17,920 bases of DNA from Actinomycetes bacterium (GTDB taxonomy: Bacteria > Actinomycetota > Thermoleophilia > Gaiellales > Gaiellaceae): assembly GCA_025350775.1 (NCBI GenBank), contig JANXXF010000458.1:1-17920 (forward strand). The letters run 5' to 3'. Shown here piece by piece: positions 1 to 7,104 of the stretch. The position numbers were made by a program, and so were the translations under genes. Below the pieces are notes generated by a model. It did not search any database. It saw nothing but the letters and a program-made list of their open reading frames with translations, and was not told where the DNA came from. Position 1 is the first letter of the stretch, and each line of letters opens with the position of its first letter.

Positions 1-23
1 CCGCCTGGCTCTTGTCCAGGCGG
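1..23. terminator. Hairpin at window edge, possible terminator of a gene lying to the left
   Basis: A perfect 8-bp inverted repeat (CCGCCTGG at 1-8, CCAGGCGG at 16-23) encloses a 7-nt loop. A second short palindrome, GGCCAG-C-CTGGCC, follows at 22-34. There is no T-run. The stem may extend beyond the window, so its function as a terminator is inferred only from its position in a non-coding stretch. Confidence 0.35.
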
Positions 24-171
24 CCAGCCTGGCCTGCGAGCCAGTCGACCCACCCGCTCGCTCCGAAAGCCCTGAGGTTCAACGCTCATTCTGATTCGAG
101 CTCTTACCGTCCAGGGCGCTCTGAGCGGTGAGTTCGCCGACACTGCCGCCAGACATGTACCCGACCGCGCG

Positions 172-260
172 CCCCCGCGAGCGTCGGCTCCCTCGTGCCA
201 CCCCCGCCACACCCCCGCGCCGCCCCCGCGCCGCCGCAGCCGCGCCGCCGTAGCCGCGCA
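172..260. repeat. C-rich low-complexity tract with degenerate 14-bp tandem repeat
   Basis: The intergenic stretch 1-290 holds no convincing gene. Its right part has four CCCCC runs (172-176, 201-205, 212-216, 223-227); the last three are spaced exactly 11 nt apart. They run into two near-identical 14-bp units (227-240 and 241-254, one mismatch) of the form CGCGCCGCCGCAGC. The minus strand is therefore G-run-rich. No function can be assigned from sequence alone. Confidence 0.5.
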
Positions 261-278
261 GCGGCCGGCCTGCGGGGC

Positions 279-284
279 TAGGAT
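279..284 (+). promoter_or_regulatory. Putative -10 box (TAGGAT) for a leaderless amidohydrolase transcript
   Basis: TAGGAT fits the TANNNT -10 pattern and ends 6 nt before the ATG at 291, so transcription would start at or next to the start codon. No Shine-Dalgarno sequence lies before this ATG, which fits a leaderless mRNA. No recognisable -35 box is seen. The same spacing recurs at other first genes in the window. Confidence 0.45.
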
Positions 285-290
285 CAGCTC

Positions 291-1031
291 ATGATCATCG
301 ACGCACACATGCACGTTGACGACGTCCCCGCGCTGGGCTGGAAGATGGAGGCCGAGCTGGTCGTCCGTCGCCTCGACGAGGCCGGCATCGACAAGGGCGT
401 GGTGATGACGATCGTCGACGCACCCGAGATCAACCCCGATGCGATCGAGTGGGTGATGGAGGCTTGCAGCGCCTATCGCGACCGGCTCGAGGCGTTCGCC
501 CGTATCCATCCCTGGTACGGCGACCTCAGCCTGGAGCTGCTCGACCGCGCGTTCGCGATCGGCTACAAGGGGCTCAAGCTCCACCCGGTGTCGACGATCG
601 CGCACCCCTCCGGCGAGGACACGCTGCGGCTGATCCGGCGCGCCGCCGAGCACAACGCGCCGACGCTCTTCCACTGCGGCGACGAGCCGATGACGACACC
701 GCTGGCCATCGCGCGTGCTGCCGCGGCAGTCCCGCAGGCGACGATCATCCTCGGTCACATGGGCGCCTACTTCCACAACGACGAGGCGATCGAGGTGGCC
801 GAGCGCTACCCCAACATCGTCCTCGAAACCTCCGGTATGCCGTACCCGGCCAAGATCGACGAGGCCGTGCGCCGCGTCGGCGCCGAGCGCGTCATCTTCG
901 CCTCCGACGGCCCCGTCTGCTCGCCACGGCTCGACCTCGAGAAGGTGCGCATCGCGGGCCTCTCGCCGGCCGACGAGGCGCTCGTCATGGGCGGCAACGC
1001 GAAGCGGATCCTGGACGGGGTGGTCGCATGA
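291..1031 (+). CDS. Metal-dependent amidohydrolase family 2 (TIM-barrel) protein
   Basis: A 246-residue protein of the amidohydrolase-2 (PF04909-like) superfamily, which are cytosolic TIM-barrel enzymes that hydrolyse or decarboxylate small substrates. The full set of expected metal-site residues is visible: HxH at His6/His8 after strand 1, His128 (FHCGDEP), His156 (LGHMG) and Asp206 (ASDGP). A GYKGLKLHP segment at 91-99 resembles the strand region that supplies a lysine or other ligand. At 246 residues it is compact for the family (usually 250-350). The ATG is chosen because the protein begins directly with MIIDAHMHV and a TAGGAT box lies 6 nt upstream. It is the first gene of an operon; its stop overlaps the next start in an ATGA. 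The substrate is not identifiable. Confidence 0.85.
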   Translation: MIIDAHMHVDDVPALGWKMEAELVVRRLDEAGIDKGVVMTIVDAPEINPDAIEWVMEACSAYRDRLEAFARIHPWYGDLSLELLDRAFAIGYKGLKLHPVSTIAHPSGEDTLRLIRRAAEHNAPTLFHCGDEPMTTPLAIARAAAAVPQATIILGHMGAYFHNDEAIEVAERYPNIVLETSGMPYPAKIDEAVRRVGAERVIFASDGPVCSPRLDLEKVRIAGLSPADEALVMGGNAKRILDGVVA

Positions 1032-1786
1032 CCGCCGCCTCGATCATCGACTCCCACGTCTACCTGGGCGAGTCGATCTTCGGCTGGGGCGTCGCTGCCG
1101 ACGAGCTGATCGCCCGCCTCGAGGCCGCCGGCGTCCGCCGTGCCGTCGCCGTCCCCGTAAAGCCGCGCGGCTACCACCTCGGCCCGGAGAACGACCGGGT
1201 CGCGGCCGCCCAGCGCACCTACCCCGATCGGATCCGCGGCTTCGCCCGGGTCGACGCGAATCTCGGCGCCGACGCGGTGGACGAGGCGGAGCGCGCCCTC
1301 GGCGAGCTCGGGCTGCACGGCCTGTTCCTGCACCCGTGGGAGGAGCAGTACCGCGTCAGCGCGCCCCTGCTCGACCCGCTCATGGAGGTCGTCCGGCGGC
1401 GCGGCGTCCCCGTCATCGTCGCGACCGGCTACCCGTACGTCAGCGAGGGCCTCCAGGTCGCCGACCTCGCGCGCCGCTTCCCCGACGTGCAGATCGTGAT
1501 GACCAACGGCGGCCAGCTCAACCTGTCGGGGCTCGGGCAGACCGACGCGGAGCTGGCGCTCGCCGAGTGCCCCAACCTGACGCTGCAGACCGCCGGCGTC
1601 TACCGGGAGGACTTCATCGAAGGCTGCGTCGCCCGCTTCGGCGCCGACCGCGTGCTCTACGCCAGCTCGTGCCCGCTGATGGAGCCGCGCCTCGAGGTGA
1701 AGCGCATCCAGTGGGCGCCGAACCTGACCGACGACCAGCGCGCGCTGATGCTGACGGGCAACGCCGAGCGCATCCTCTGGAGGTAA
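1028..1786 (+). CDS. Amidohydrolase-fold paralogue lacking metal ligands (probable pseudoenzyme)
   Basis: A 252-residue protein starting at the ATG that overlaps the previous stop by 4 nt, so the two are probably translationally coupled. It aligns end to end with its neighbour: SIIDSHVYLG matches MIIDAHMHVD, GLHGLFLHP matches GYKGLKLHP, RVLYASSCP matches RVIFASDGP, and both end in GNA-x-RIL. However, of the five metal-site residues only the first His survives (His10). The second HxH histidine is Tyr12, the strand-5 His is Ala132, the strand-6 His is Asn160 and the strand-8 Asp is Ser214. The fold is therefore probably kept without the usual hydrolase chemistry. It could be a regulatory or structural partner of the upstream enzyme, or have a different activity. 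Fold assignment is firm; role is unknown. Confidence 0.8.
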   Translation: MTAASIIDSHVYLGESIFGWGVAADELIARLEAAGVRRAVAVPVKPRGYHLGPENDRVAAAQRTYPDRIRGFARVDANLGADAVDEAERALGELGLHGLFLHPWEEQYRVSAPLLDPLMEVVRRRGVPVIVATGYPYVSEGLQVADLARRFPDVQIVMTNGGQLNLSGLGQTDAELALAECPNLTLQTAGVYREDFIEGCVARFGADRVLYASSCPLMEPRLEVKRIQWAPNLTDDQRALMLTGNAERILWR

Positions 1787-1790
1787 CAGC

Positions 1791-2672
1791 ATGAAGGTCG
1801 CGTTCATCGGCCTCGGCACGATGGGGCTGCGCATGGCACGCCACCTCGTCGCCGCCGGGCACGAGGTCGTCGCGTGCGACACCGACCCGGCCTGCGCCGC
1901 CGCCCTCGGCACCGCCACGGCCGCCACTCCCGCCGAGGCGGTCGCCGGCGCCGCTGTCGCGTTCGCCTCGCTGCCCTCGGTGGCCGTCGTCGAGCAGGTG
2001 TTTCTGGGCCAGGGCGGCCTGCGTGAGGGGGCCCGCCCGGGCACCGTCCTCGTGGACATGTCCACCAGCGCGCCCACGCTCGCGCGGCGCATCCACCAGG
2101 AGTGTCTCGCCGACGGCATCCCCGTCCTCGACGCGCCCGTCAGCGGCGGCCCGACCGGCGCCGACGCGGCGACGCTGACGATCATGGTCGGCGGCGCCGC
2201 CGACAGCTTCGAGCGCTGCCGCCCGCTGTTCGAGCTGATGGGCTCGCTGGTACGCCACGTCGGCGGGCCCGGCACCGGCCAGGCCGCCAAGCTCTGCAAC
2301 AACCTGATGGCGGGCTGCAACATGGCCGCCCTCGCCGAGTCGTGCGCGATCGCACAGCGCGAGGGCATCGACCCGGCGGTCTTCTATGAGCTCGTTACCT
2401 CCTCGACCGGTGACTCCAAGGTGCTGCGCAACCGTTTCCCACTCGCCGGCGTCAGCGACCGGCACCCGGCGTCGGCGGAGTGGAGCCCGATGTTCATGCT
2501 CGACCTGATCGTCAAGGACATGGAGCTTGCGCGCGACCTGGCCGCCGCGCACGGGCTGACCGCCGAGATGACCAGCGCGGCGCTCGCGCAGTACCGCGCG
2601 GGGCAGCAGGCCGGGCTGGGCGCGCTCGACTACTCGGCCGTGTACGTGGTCAAGCAGCCCGACGCGCGCTAG
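1791..2672 (+). CDS. NAD(P)-binding beta-hydroxyacid dehydrogenase, 3-hydroxyisobutyrate dehydrogenase-like
   Basis: A 293-residue enzyme, the usual length for the 3-hydroxyisobutyrate/tartronate-semialdehyde/6-phosphogluconate dehydrogenase-like family, which oxidises beta-hydroxyacids or reduces semialdehydes in the cytosol. The Rossmann motif GLGTMGLRMARHL lies at residues 7-19, with an acidic residue (Asp30) ending strand 2, which favours NAD over NADP. The substrate signature DAPVSGGPTGA is at 114-124 and the catalytic lysine motif GQAAKLCNN gives Lys167 and Asn171. It starts 4 nt after the previous gene; its GGAGGT ribosome-binding site overlaps that gene's final codons. Operon membership suggests it oxidises or reduces a product of the amidohydrolase step, but the substrate is not predictable. 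Confidence 0.85.
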   Translation: MKVAFIGLGTMGLRMARHLVAAGHEVVACDTDPACAAALGTATAATPAEAVAGAAVAFASLPSVAVVEQVFLGQGGLREGARPGTVLVDMSTSAPTLARRIHQECLADGIPVLDAPVSGGPTGADAATLTIMVGGAADSFERCRPLFELMGSLVRHVGGPGTGQAAKLCNNLMAGCNMAALAESCAIAQREGIDPAVFYELVTSSTGDSKVLRNRFPLAGVSDRHPASAEWSPMFMLDLIVKDMELARDLAAAHGLTAEMTSAALAQYRAGQQAGLGALDYSAVYVVKQPDAR

Positions 2673-2736
2673 CCAGCCACGGCTGCCCGCCCGCGTTAAG
2701 CCTTGGCGAATCTCAGCGAAGGCTCGTCGCTACCAG

Positions 2737-2766
2737 TGGACACGTGGCACCCGGACCGGCTAGGCT
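2737..2766 (+). promoter_or_regulatory. Sigma-70-like promoter of the tatA-tatC operon, leaderless
   Basis: TGGACA (2737-2742, five of six matches to TTGACA) is followed after 18 nt by TAGGCT (2761-2766, TANNNT type). The -10 box ends 6 nt before the tatA ATG at 2773, predicting a transcript beginning at the start codon. No Shine-Dalgarno sequence is present, in agreement. Confidence 0.6.
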
Positions 2767-2772
2767 CAGCGT

Positions 2773-3006
2773 ATGCCTGGTTGGATATCGCCCTGGGAAC
2801 TTCTCATTCTGCTCCTCGTCGTCCTGCTCGTTTTCGGACCCAAGCGCCTTCCCGAGATGGGCCGCTCGCTCGGCAAGGGCATGCGGGAGTTCAAGAGCTC
2901 CATCCAGGGCAAGGACGATGACGACCGCCAGGCGCTGCCGACAACGACGTCGACTCCGTCGCAGGACGAGCCTGTCTCGTCGCGCGACCGCGACTCCATC
3001 GTCTAG
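2773..3006 (+). CDS. tatA: Sec-independent protein translocase subunit TatA/TatE
   Basis: A 77-residue membrane protein. It has a short N-terminal transmembrane helix (about residues 8-21), the diagnostic FGPKRLPEMGRSLGKG hinge and start of the amphipathic helix (21-36), then a polar, Asp/Ser/Thr-rich tail. TatA forms the pore-like assembly of the twin-arginine pathway, which moves folded proteins across the inner membrane together with TatC. The gene lies 3 nt upstream of tatC. The FGPKRLPE form is typical of TatA; a TatB role cannot be excluded, since TatA and TatB share this layout and no second copy is in the window. Confidence 0.92.
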   Translation: MPGWISPWELLILLLVVLLVFGPKRLPEMGRSLGKGMREFKSSIQGKDDDDRQALPTTTSTPSQDEPVSSRDRDSIV

Positions 3007-3009
3007 CGC

Positions 3010-3909
3010 ATGAGAATCATCCCGCGGCGCTTCGCCCCGCAGCGGCTTGACTTCGGCGAGGAAGCGCCGCTCGTCGACCATCTGGGCGAATTGCGACATC
3101 GCATCGTCTTCGCGCTGATCGCGCTCGTCGTGACGTTCTCGGTCACGTACGCGTTCCGACATCACGTCATCGGCTGGCTCGAGCATCCGCTGCCGGCGGG
3201 CAAGCGCGATCTCGTCACGCTCTCGCCGACCGAGCCGTTCATCACGTCGCTGATGGTCAGCCTCTACGCGGCGTTCCTGCTGTCGTTCCCCGTCATCGTC
3301 TACCAGGTGTGGGCGTTCTTCGCACCCGCGCTCAACCCGAAGATCCAGCGCGGGGTCGTCGCCATGACGGCCTTCGCGACGATGCTCGCCGCGCTCGGCC
3401 TCGCCTTCGGCTACTTCGTCGCCCTGCCCGCAGCGGTGAAGTTCCTGACCAGCTACGACGACTCGCTCTACCACATCCAGATCCGCGCGCGCGACTACTT
3501 CTCCTTCGCGACGACGGTGCTGATCGCCGTCACCGTGGTGTTCGAGCTGCCGATCGTGATCCTCGGGCTCGTGATGGTGCGCGTGCTCTCGTACACGAAG
3601 CTGAAGAAGAACCGGCGGCTCGGCTACGTGATCATGGCCGCGATTGCCGTCGCGCTGCCCGGCGTCGACCCGATCACGACGACCCTCGAGATGATCCCGC
3701 TGATGATCCTCTTCGAGTGCTCGATCTGGATCGCTTACTGGATGGAGCACCGTCGCAAGAAGCACGGCGGCGGCGACGATGACGGTGGTGGCGGCTTCGA
3801 GGGCTTCAGAGGCTCGTCCGACCCGGATCCCGAGCCTGACCCGGAGCCCGAGGAGCCATTGTTTGCCCAGCCGCTACCGCGTGACACGCGCGAGCGCGAC
3901 GAGGTCTGA
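3010..3909 (+). CDS. tatC: Sec-independent protein translocase subunit TatC
   Basis: A 299-residue polytopic membrane protein that recognises twin-arginine signal peptides. Visible family landmarks are HLGELRHR at 24-31, SPTEPF at 72-77, the YQVWAFFAPALNP stretch at 98-110, FELPIV at 179-184 (with the conserved Glu) and DPITTTLEMIPL at 220-231. About six membrane helices fall between residues 32 and 245. Start is ATG 3 nt after tatA, so the two are co-transcribed. Unlike a minimal TatC, about 50 extra cytoplasmic residues follow the last helix: a Gly/Asp-rich segment (253-263), then an acidic Asp/Glu-Pro repeat (271-283). The N-terminus also has about 20 residues before HLGELR. Confidence 0.95.
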   Translation: MRIIPRRFAPQRLDFGEEAPLVDHLGELRHRIVFALIALVVTFSVTYAFRHHVIGWLEHPLPAGKRDLVTLSPTEPFITSLMVSLYAAFLLSFPVIVYQVWAFFAPALNPKIQRGVVAMTAFATMLAALGLAFGYFVALPAAVKFLTSYDDSLYHIQIRARDYFSFATTVLIAVTVVFELPIVILGLVMVRVLSYTKLKKNRRLGYVIMAAIAVALPGVDPITTTLEMIPLMILFECSIWIAYWMEHRRKKHGGGDDDGGGGFEGFRGSSDPDPEPDPEPEEPLFAQPLPRDTRERDEV

Positions 3910-3921
3910 CGCACCGCCGAG

Positions 3922-4374
3922 CTAGCAGCGGATCCCGAGCGCCAGCGAGCGCGAGCGCGCCGAGGACTGCGCCGCGAGGAACACGACGAAGGCCTGCTGT
4001 GCGGCGCGCAGGTCGTCCTTCCCGGCGGCCGTGCGGATCCGTCGGAGCGCCAGGATGGCGCCCGCGTCGTCGTTCAGCAGCGCGGCGACCTGCTCGCGCA
4101 CCGTTGCCGGCACCGGCACCCTGCCCACCTCGAGGGCCTGTCCGGCGAGCAGCGGCAACGCCCGCCCGGCCAGGGTGGAGAGCACGAGCGCGTTGCTGAC
4201 CGTCGCCGGCGCCGGCACCTGCGCCAGCTGCCCTTGGTAGCGGTGGCAGATCGCCGAGACGCGGTCGGCCCAGACCACCCTGGGGTCGGCGGGCCGCACC
4301 ACCGCGGTCGCTCCGCCGGCCGCCGCTGCGACGGCGAGTCCGACGGCGAGCGTGGCGAGGAGCGGGCGGCGCAT
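3922..4374 (-). CDS. Small secreted or membrane-anchored protein of unknown function
   Basis: About 150 residues when started at the ATG at 4374; an in-frame GTG at 4383 would add three residues. The ATG is preferred because TACCGT, a possible -10 box, lies 7 nt upstream, although this is weak. The protein begins MRRPLLATLAVGLAVAAAAGG, a basic start followed by a hydrophobic stretch ending in Ala, i.e. a signal peptide or single anchor. The mature part is mostly helical and Ala/Leu-rich with a VPAP segment and only two cysteines (near position 43 and the last residue), which could pair outside the cell. It ends 12 nt from the convergent tatC stop. I do not recognise the family; no function is proposed. 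Confidence 0.6.
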   Translation of the reverse strand: MRRPLLATLAVGLAVAAAAGGATAVVRPADPRVVWADRVSAICHRYQGQLAQVPAPATVSNALVLSTLAGRALPLLAGQALEVGRVPVPATVREQVAALLNDDAGAILALRRIRTAAGKDDLRAAQQAFVVFLAAQSSARSRSLALGIRC

Positions 4375-4459
4375 GCGCTCCACGGTAACGGCTCGTGCTC
4401 GACTTGCCTAGCGGCCGTGCTTCCGGTTGAGTTCAAGCACCGCAGAGACAGGAGTCCGC

Positions 4460-5464
4460 ATGCTCAAGTTCGGCGTCACGATCCTCCCCGACCCACCGTT
4501 CACCCGCTTCCTCGAGTTGACGCAGCTCGCCGAACAGGCGGGGTTCGACCAGGTGTGGACATACGACTCGCATATCCTCTGGCACGACGCCTATCCGCTG
4601 CTGGCGCTTGCCGCCGACCGCACCGAACGCGTTCTGCTCGGCCACTGCGTGACGAACCCGGGGATCCGCGACCCAACCGTCACCGCCAGCTCGTATGCGA
4701 CGCTGCAGGCGATCTCGCAGGGGCGGATGGTGCTTGGCATCGGCCGTGGCGACTCGTCGCGGCGCGTCATCGGCCTGGAGCCGGTGCCGATGGGCGAGTT
4801 CGAGCGGTCGCTCGTGATGATCAAGTCGATGATGAACGGCGGCACGGTGCAGTGGAACGGCAAGGAGCTCGAGCTGCCGTGGGCGAAGGATCTCGGCACG
4901 ATCCCGATGCAGGTCGCCGCCTACGGGCCGAAGGCGCTCGCGGTGGCCGGCCGCGTCGGCGACGGCGTGATCATCCAGCTCGCCGACCCCGACCTGACCC
5001 AGTGGTTCATGGATCAGGCGCGCGCCGCGGCGAACGCAGCCGGCCGCGACGGCTCGCAGCTGGAGGCGATCGTCTCGGCGCCCGCGTTCATCGGCGACGA
5101 CATGGAGCTGGCCCGCAGCGAGACGCGCTGGTTCCCGGCGATGGTGTCCAACCACGTCGTCGACCTGCTCACGCGCACCGACCCGGCGCTGCTCCCGCCG
5201 GCGCTCTACCAGTACGTCGAGCGGCGCAAGTTCTACGACTACAAGGATCACTCGCGCCGCGGCGCCCAGCACGGCGAGTTCGTCGACGACGAGACCTGCG
5301 ACGCCTTCTCGGTGCTCGGCACCGTGTCGCAGCACATCGAGAAGCTCGAGCGCCTCGTCGAGGCGGGCATGACGCAGTTCAACATCTACCTCATGACCCA
5401 GGGCCAGGAGCAGATCCTCGAGACGTATCGCAAGGAGATCATCCCGCACTTCCGCGGCAAGTAG
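4460..5464 (+). CDS. LLM-class flavin/F420-dependent oxidoreductase (resembles TIGR03842/CPS_4043 group)
   Basis: A 334-residue bacterial-luciferase-like TIM-barrel oxidoreductase. It opens with MLKFGVTILPDPPFTRFLEL, then WTYDSHILW, VTNPGIRDPTVTASSYATL, LGIGRGDSS and VAAYGPKALAVAGRVGDGVIIQLADPDL, which match from memory the TIGR03842 family assigned as F420-dependent. The cofactor (F420 or FMN) cannot be settled from sequence. The ATG at 4460 is preferred over a TTG at 4427 because AGGAG sits 5 nt upstream and the family start MxFGVT fits. It is followed after 12 nt by the M20 hydrolase, so the pair forms an operon. In other actinobacteria, as I recall, this family sits near hydantoinase and pyrimidine-degradation genes, which suggests a redox step on a cyclic amide, but that is inference. 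Confidence 0.85.
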   Translation: MLKFGVTILPDPPFTRFLELTQLAEQAGFDQVWTYDSHILWHDAYPLLALAADRTERVLLGHCVTNPGIRDPTVTASSYATLQAISQGRMVLGIGRGDSSRRVIGLEPVPMGEFERSLVMIKSMMNGGTVQWNGKELELPWAKDLGTIPMQVAAYGPKALAVAGRVGDGVIIQLADPDLTQWFMDQARAAANAAGRDGSQLEAIVSAPAFIGDDMELARSETRWFPAMVSNHVVDLLTRTDPALLPPALYQYVERRKFYDYKDHSRRGAQHGEFVDDETCDAFSVLGTVSQHIEKLERLVEAGMTQFNIYLMTQGQEQILETYRKEIIPHFRGK

Positions 5465-5476
5465 GAGGAGGCACCG

Positions 5477-6733
5477 ATGAGCGTCGACCCCGGCCGCACC
5501 GTCCGCGAGCTGCACGAGCTGCGCGCCCTCACGGGCGACCAGAACGGCGCCCAGCGCGAGTGCTGGACGCCGACCTGGGCGGCCGCCCGCGCGTGGCTGC
5601 GCGAGAAGATCGCCGCTGTCCCGGGCGTCGCCTACGAGCTGGACGAGGCCGGGAATGCCTGGGCGACGCTCGCGGGCGCGTCCGACCGCGCCGTCCTCAT
5701 TGGCGGCCATCTCGATTCGGTGCCGAACGGCGGCTGGCTCGACGGGTGCCTCAACCTCGTGGCAGGCCTCGAGGTGCTGCGGCGGGTCGCCGCCGAGGCG
5801 GCCGCGGGGTCGTCGCCGCCGGTGACGCTGCGCCTGGTCGACTGGGCCGACGAGGAGGGCGCCCGCTTCGGCCGCTCGCTGCTCGGGTCGGCGGCGGCGG
5901 CGGGCCAGCTCGACCCCGACGCGGTGCGCGACCTGACCGACCGCGACGGCATCGTCCTGGCCGACGCGCTCGCAGCCCACGGCGTGCTGGTCGACCGCAT
6001 GGGTGAGGCGCGCCGCCAGCTCGGCACGGCGGCCGCCTACCTCGAGCTGCACATCGAGCAGGGGCCGGTGCTGGAGGGCCTCGGCCTGCCGCTGGGAGCG
6101 GTGCTCGGCACCGTCGGTGTGGAGCGCAATGTCATCCGCTTCACCGGCCAGGCGGCACACGCGGGCTCGACGCCGATGGCGGTGCGCCGCGACGCCTTCG
6201 CCGCCGCCGCCAGGCTCGGCCTGGATGTCCGCGAGATCGCGCAGCGCCACGGCGGCGTCTGCACCGTCGGCAGCTGCGTCACGCGGCCCGGCATCGTCAC
6301 CGCCGTCGTCGGCGAGTGCGACATCACGCTCGACCAACGCAACCTCGACGCTGGCAGGCTCGCGGCGATGCTCGCCGACGCCCAGGCTGCGGCGCAGCGC
6401 TTCGCCGCCGAGGAGCGAGTCGAGGTCGCCTGGACGCCGACCTGGCGCATCCCGCCGATCCCGTTCGACGCGCGCCTCGTCGATCTCTGCGACGAGGCGA
6501 TCCGCGAGGTTGCGGGTGGCCGCTCGCACCGCCTGCCGAGCGGGCCACTGCATGACGCCGCCTCGGTCGCCCAGGCGGGCGTGCCGACGGTGATGCTGTT
6601 CGTCCAGAGCCTGCGCGGCCTCTCGCACAACCCGGCGGAGGACACGCGCGAGGAGCACCTCGAGCTGTGCGTCGAAGCGCTCGACCGGCTTGCGGCGAAG
6701 ACGATCGTCTGGGTGGCGACCGGCGCCCGGTAG
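5477..6733 (+). CDS. M20-family Zn-dependent amidase: N-carbamoyl-amino-acid hydrolase / allantoate amidohydrolase-like
   Basis: A 418-residue enzyme, the typical length of the hydantoinase/carbamoylase family (beta-ureidopropionase, L-carbamoylase, allantoate amidohydrolase), cytosolic dimers with two Zn or Mn ions that release CO2 and ammonia from carbamoyl or ureido groups. Metal-site motifs are GGHLDSVPNGGWLDG (His78, Asp89), DEEGARF (catalytic Glu126 and ligand Glu127), LELHIEQGP (His192) and LSHNPAEDT (His384). The dimerisation-domain signature GxAxHAGSTPM is at 224-234. Two family motifs are altered: the usual DGxxGV reads DGCLNL and SGAGHDA reads SGPLHDA (His359 kept). A GGAGG ribosome-binding site lies before the ATG. 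It ends 17 nt from the convergent RidA stop. Exact substrate unknown. Confidence 0.88.
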   Translation: MSVDPGRTVRELHELRALTGDQNGAQRECWTPTWAAARAWLREKIAAVPGVAYELDEAGNAWATLAGASDRAVLIGGHLDSVPNGGWLDGCLNLVAGLEVLRRVAAEAAAGSSPPVTLRLVDWADEEGARFGRSLLGSAAAAGQLDPDAVRDLTDRDGIVLADALAAHGVLVDRMGEARRQLGTAAAYLELHIEQGPVLEGLGLPLGAVLGTVGVERNVIRFTGQAAHAGSTPMAVRRDAFAAAARLGLDVREIAQRHGGVCTVGSCVTRPGIVTAVVGECDITLDQRNLDAGRLAAMLADAQAAAQRFAAEERVEVAWTPTWRIPPIPFDARLVDLCDEAIREVAGGRSHRLPSGPLHDAASVAQAGVPTVMLFVQSLRGLSHNPAEDTREEHLELCVEALDRLAAKTIVWVATGAR

Positions 6734-6750
6734 ACGCCTGCCGGCGCTCG

Positions 6751-7104
6751 TTAGACCGCCGCAGTCACCATGATCTCGACCAGCCACTCCGGGAAGGCCA
6801 GCTTTGCCTCGACGCAGGCGCGCGCCGGCGGGTTCCCGGGAGTGACCCAGGCGTTCCACACGGCATTCAGCTCGTCGCGGTTGCGGATGTCGGTGAGCCA
6901 GATCTCGGCGGTCAGCAGCCGCGACCGGTCGGTGCCGGCCTCGGCCAGCAGGCCGTCGATCTGCTCCAGCACGCTGACGGTCTGCTCGGCGACGGTGATG
7001 CCGGTCGCGGGCGTGACGCCGGCCAGGTAGGCGATGCCGCCGTGGACGACGGCATTCGAGAGGTGCGGCTTGACGCCGAGACGGGTGATGTCGTGTGCGC
7101 TCAT
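6751..7104 (-). CDS. RidA/YjgF/UK114-family protein (reactive imine/enamine deaminase-like)
   Basis: A 117-residue protein of RidA length. Members form trimers in the cytosol and hydrolyse 2-aminoacrylate and related imines released by PLP enzymes, or act as pathway-specific deaminases. Family features are the LSNAVVHGGIAYLAGV strand region (15-30), the long helix EQTVSVLEQIDGLLAEAG, and the PPARACVEAKLAFPEWLVEI segment. Arg95 occupies the position of the catalytic arginine and Glu110 that of the conserved acidic residue. The start ATG overlaps the stop of the upstream DMT gene in an ATGA. With a PLP aminotransferase and amidases nearby, a role in removing imines during catabolism fits, but it is not specific. 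Confidence 0.85.
   Translation of the reverse strand: MSAHDITRLGVKPHLSNAVVHGGIAYLAGVTPATGITVAEQTVSVLEQIDGLLAEAGTDRSRLLTAEIWLTDIRNRDELNAVWNAWVTPGNPPARACVEAKLAFPEWLVEIMVTAAV

Noticed and set aside
79..156. A 25-residue minus-strand reading frame in the left intergenic region.
   Set aside because: No ribosome-binding site, no -10 box at leaderless distance, and too short to support without homology.
172..260. CRISPR-like or direct-repeat array.
   Set aside because: Units are too short and directly abutting, with no spacers; this is a low-complexity tandem repeat.
1..290. Possible tRNA or small RNA gene in the left intergenic region.
   Set aside because: A GGTTCAA-like piece near 77 has no matching acceptor stem or anticodon arm; only simple hairpins are present.
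806..2368. Long minus-strand open frame (520 codons) over the amidohydrolase and dehydrogenase genes.
   Set aside because: It overlaps three well-supported plus-strand genes and shows no recognisable domain or plausible start signal.
4433..6859. An 808-codon open frame on the minus strand, antisense to the LLM and M20 genes.
   Set aside because: It is a by-product of high GC content and third-position bias; its translation is Arg/Ala/His-rich with no family motifs, while the plus-strand proteins have clear catalytic motifs.
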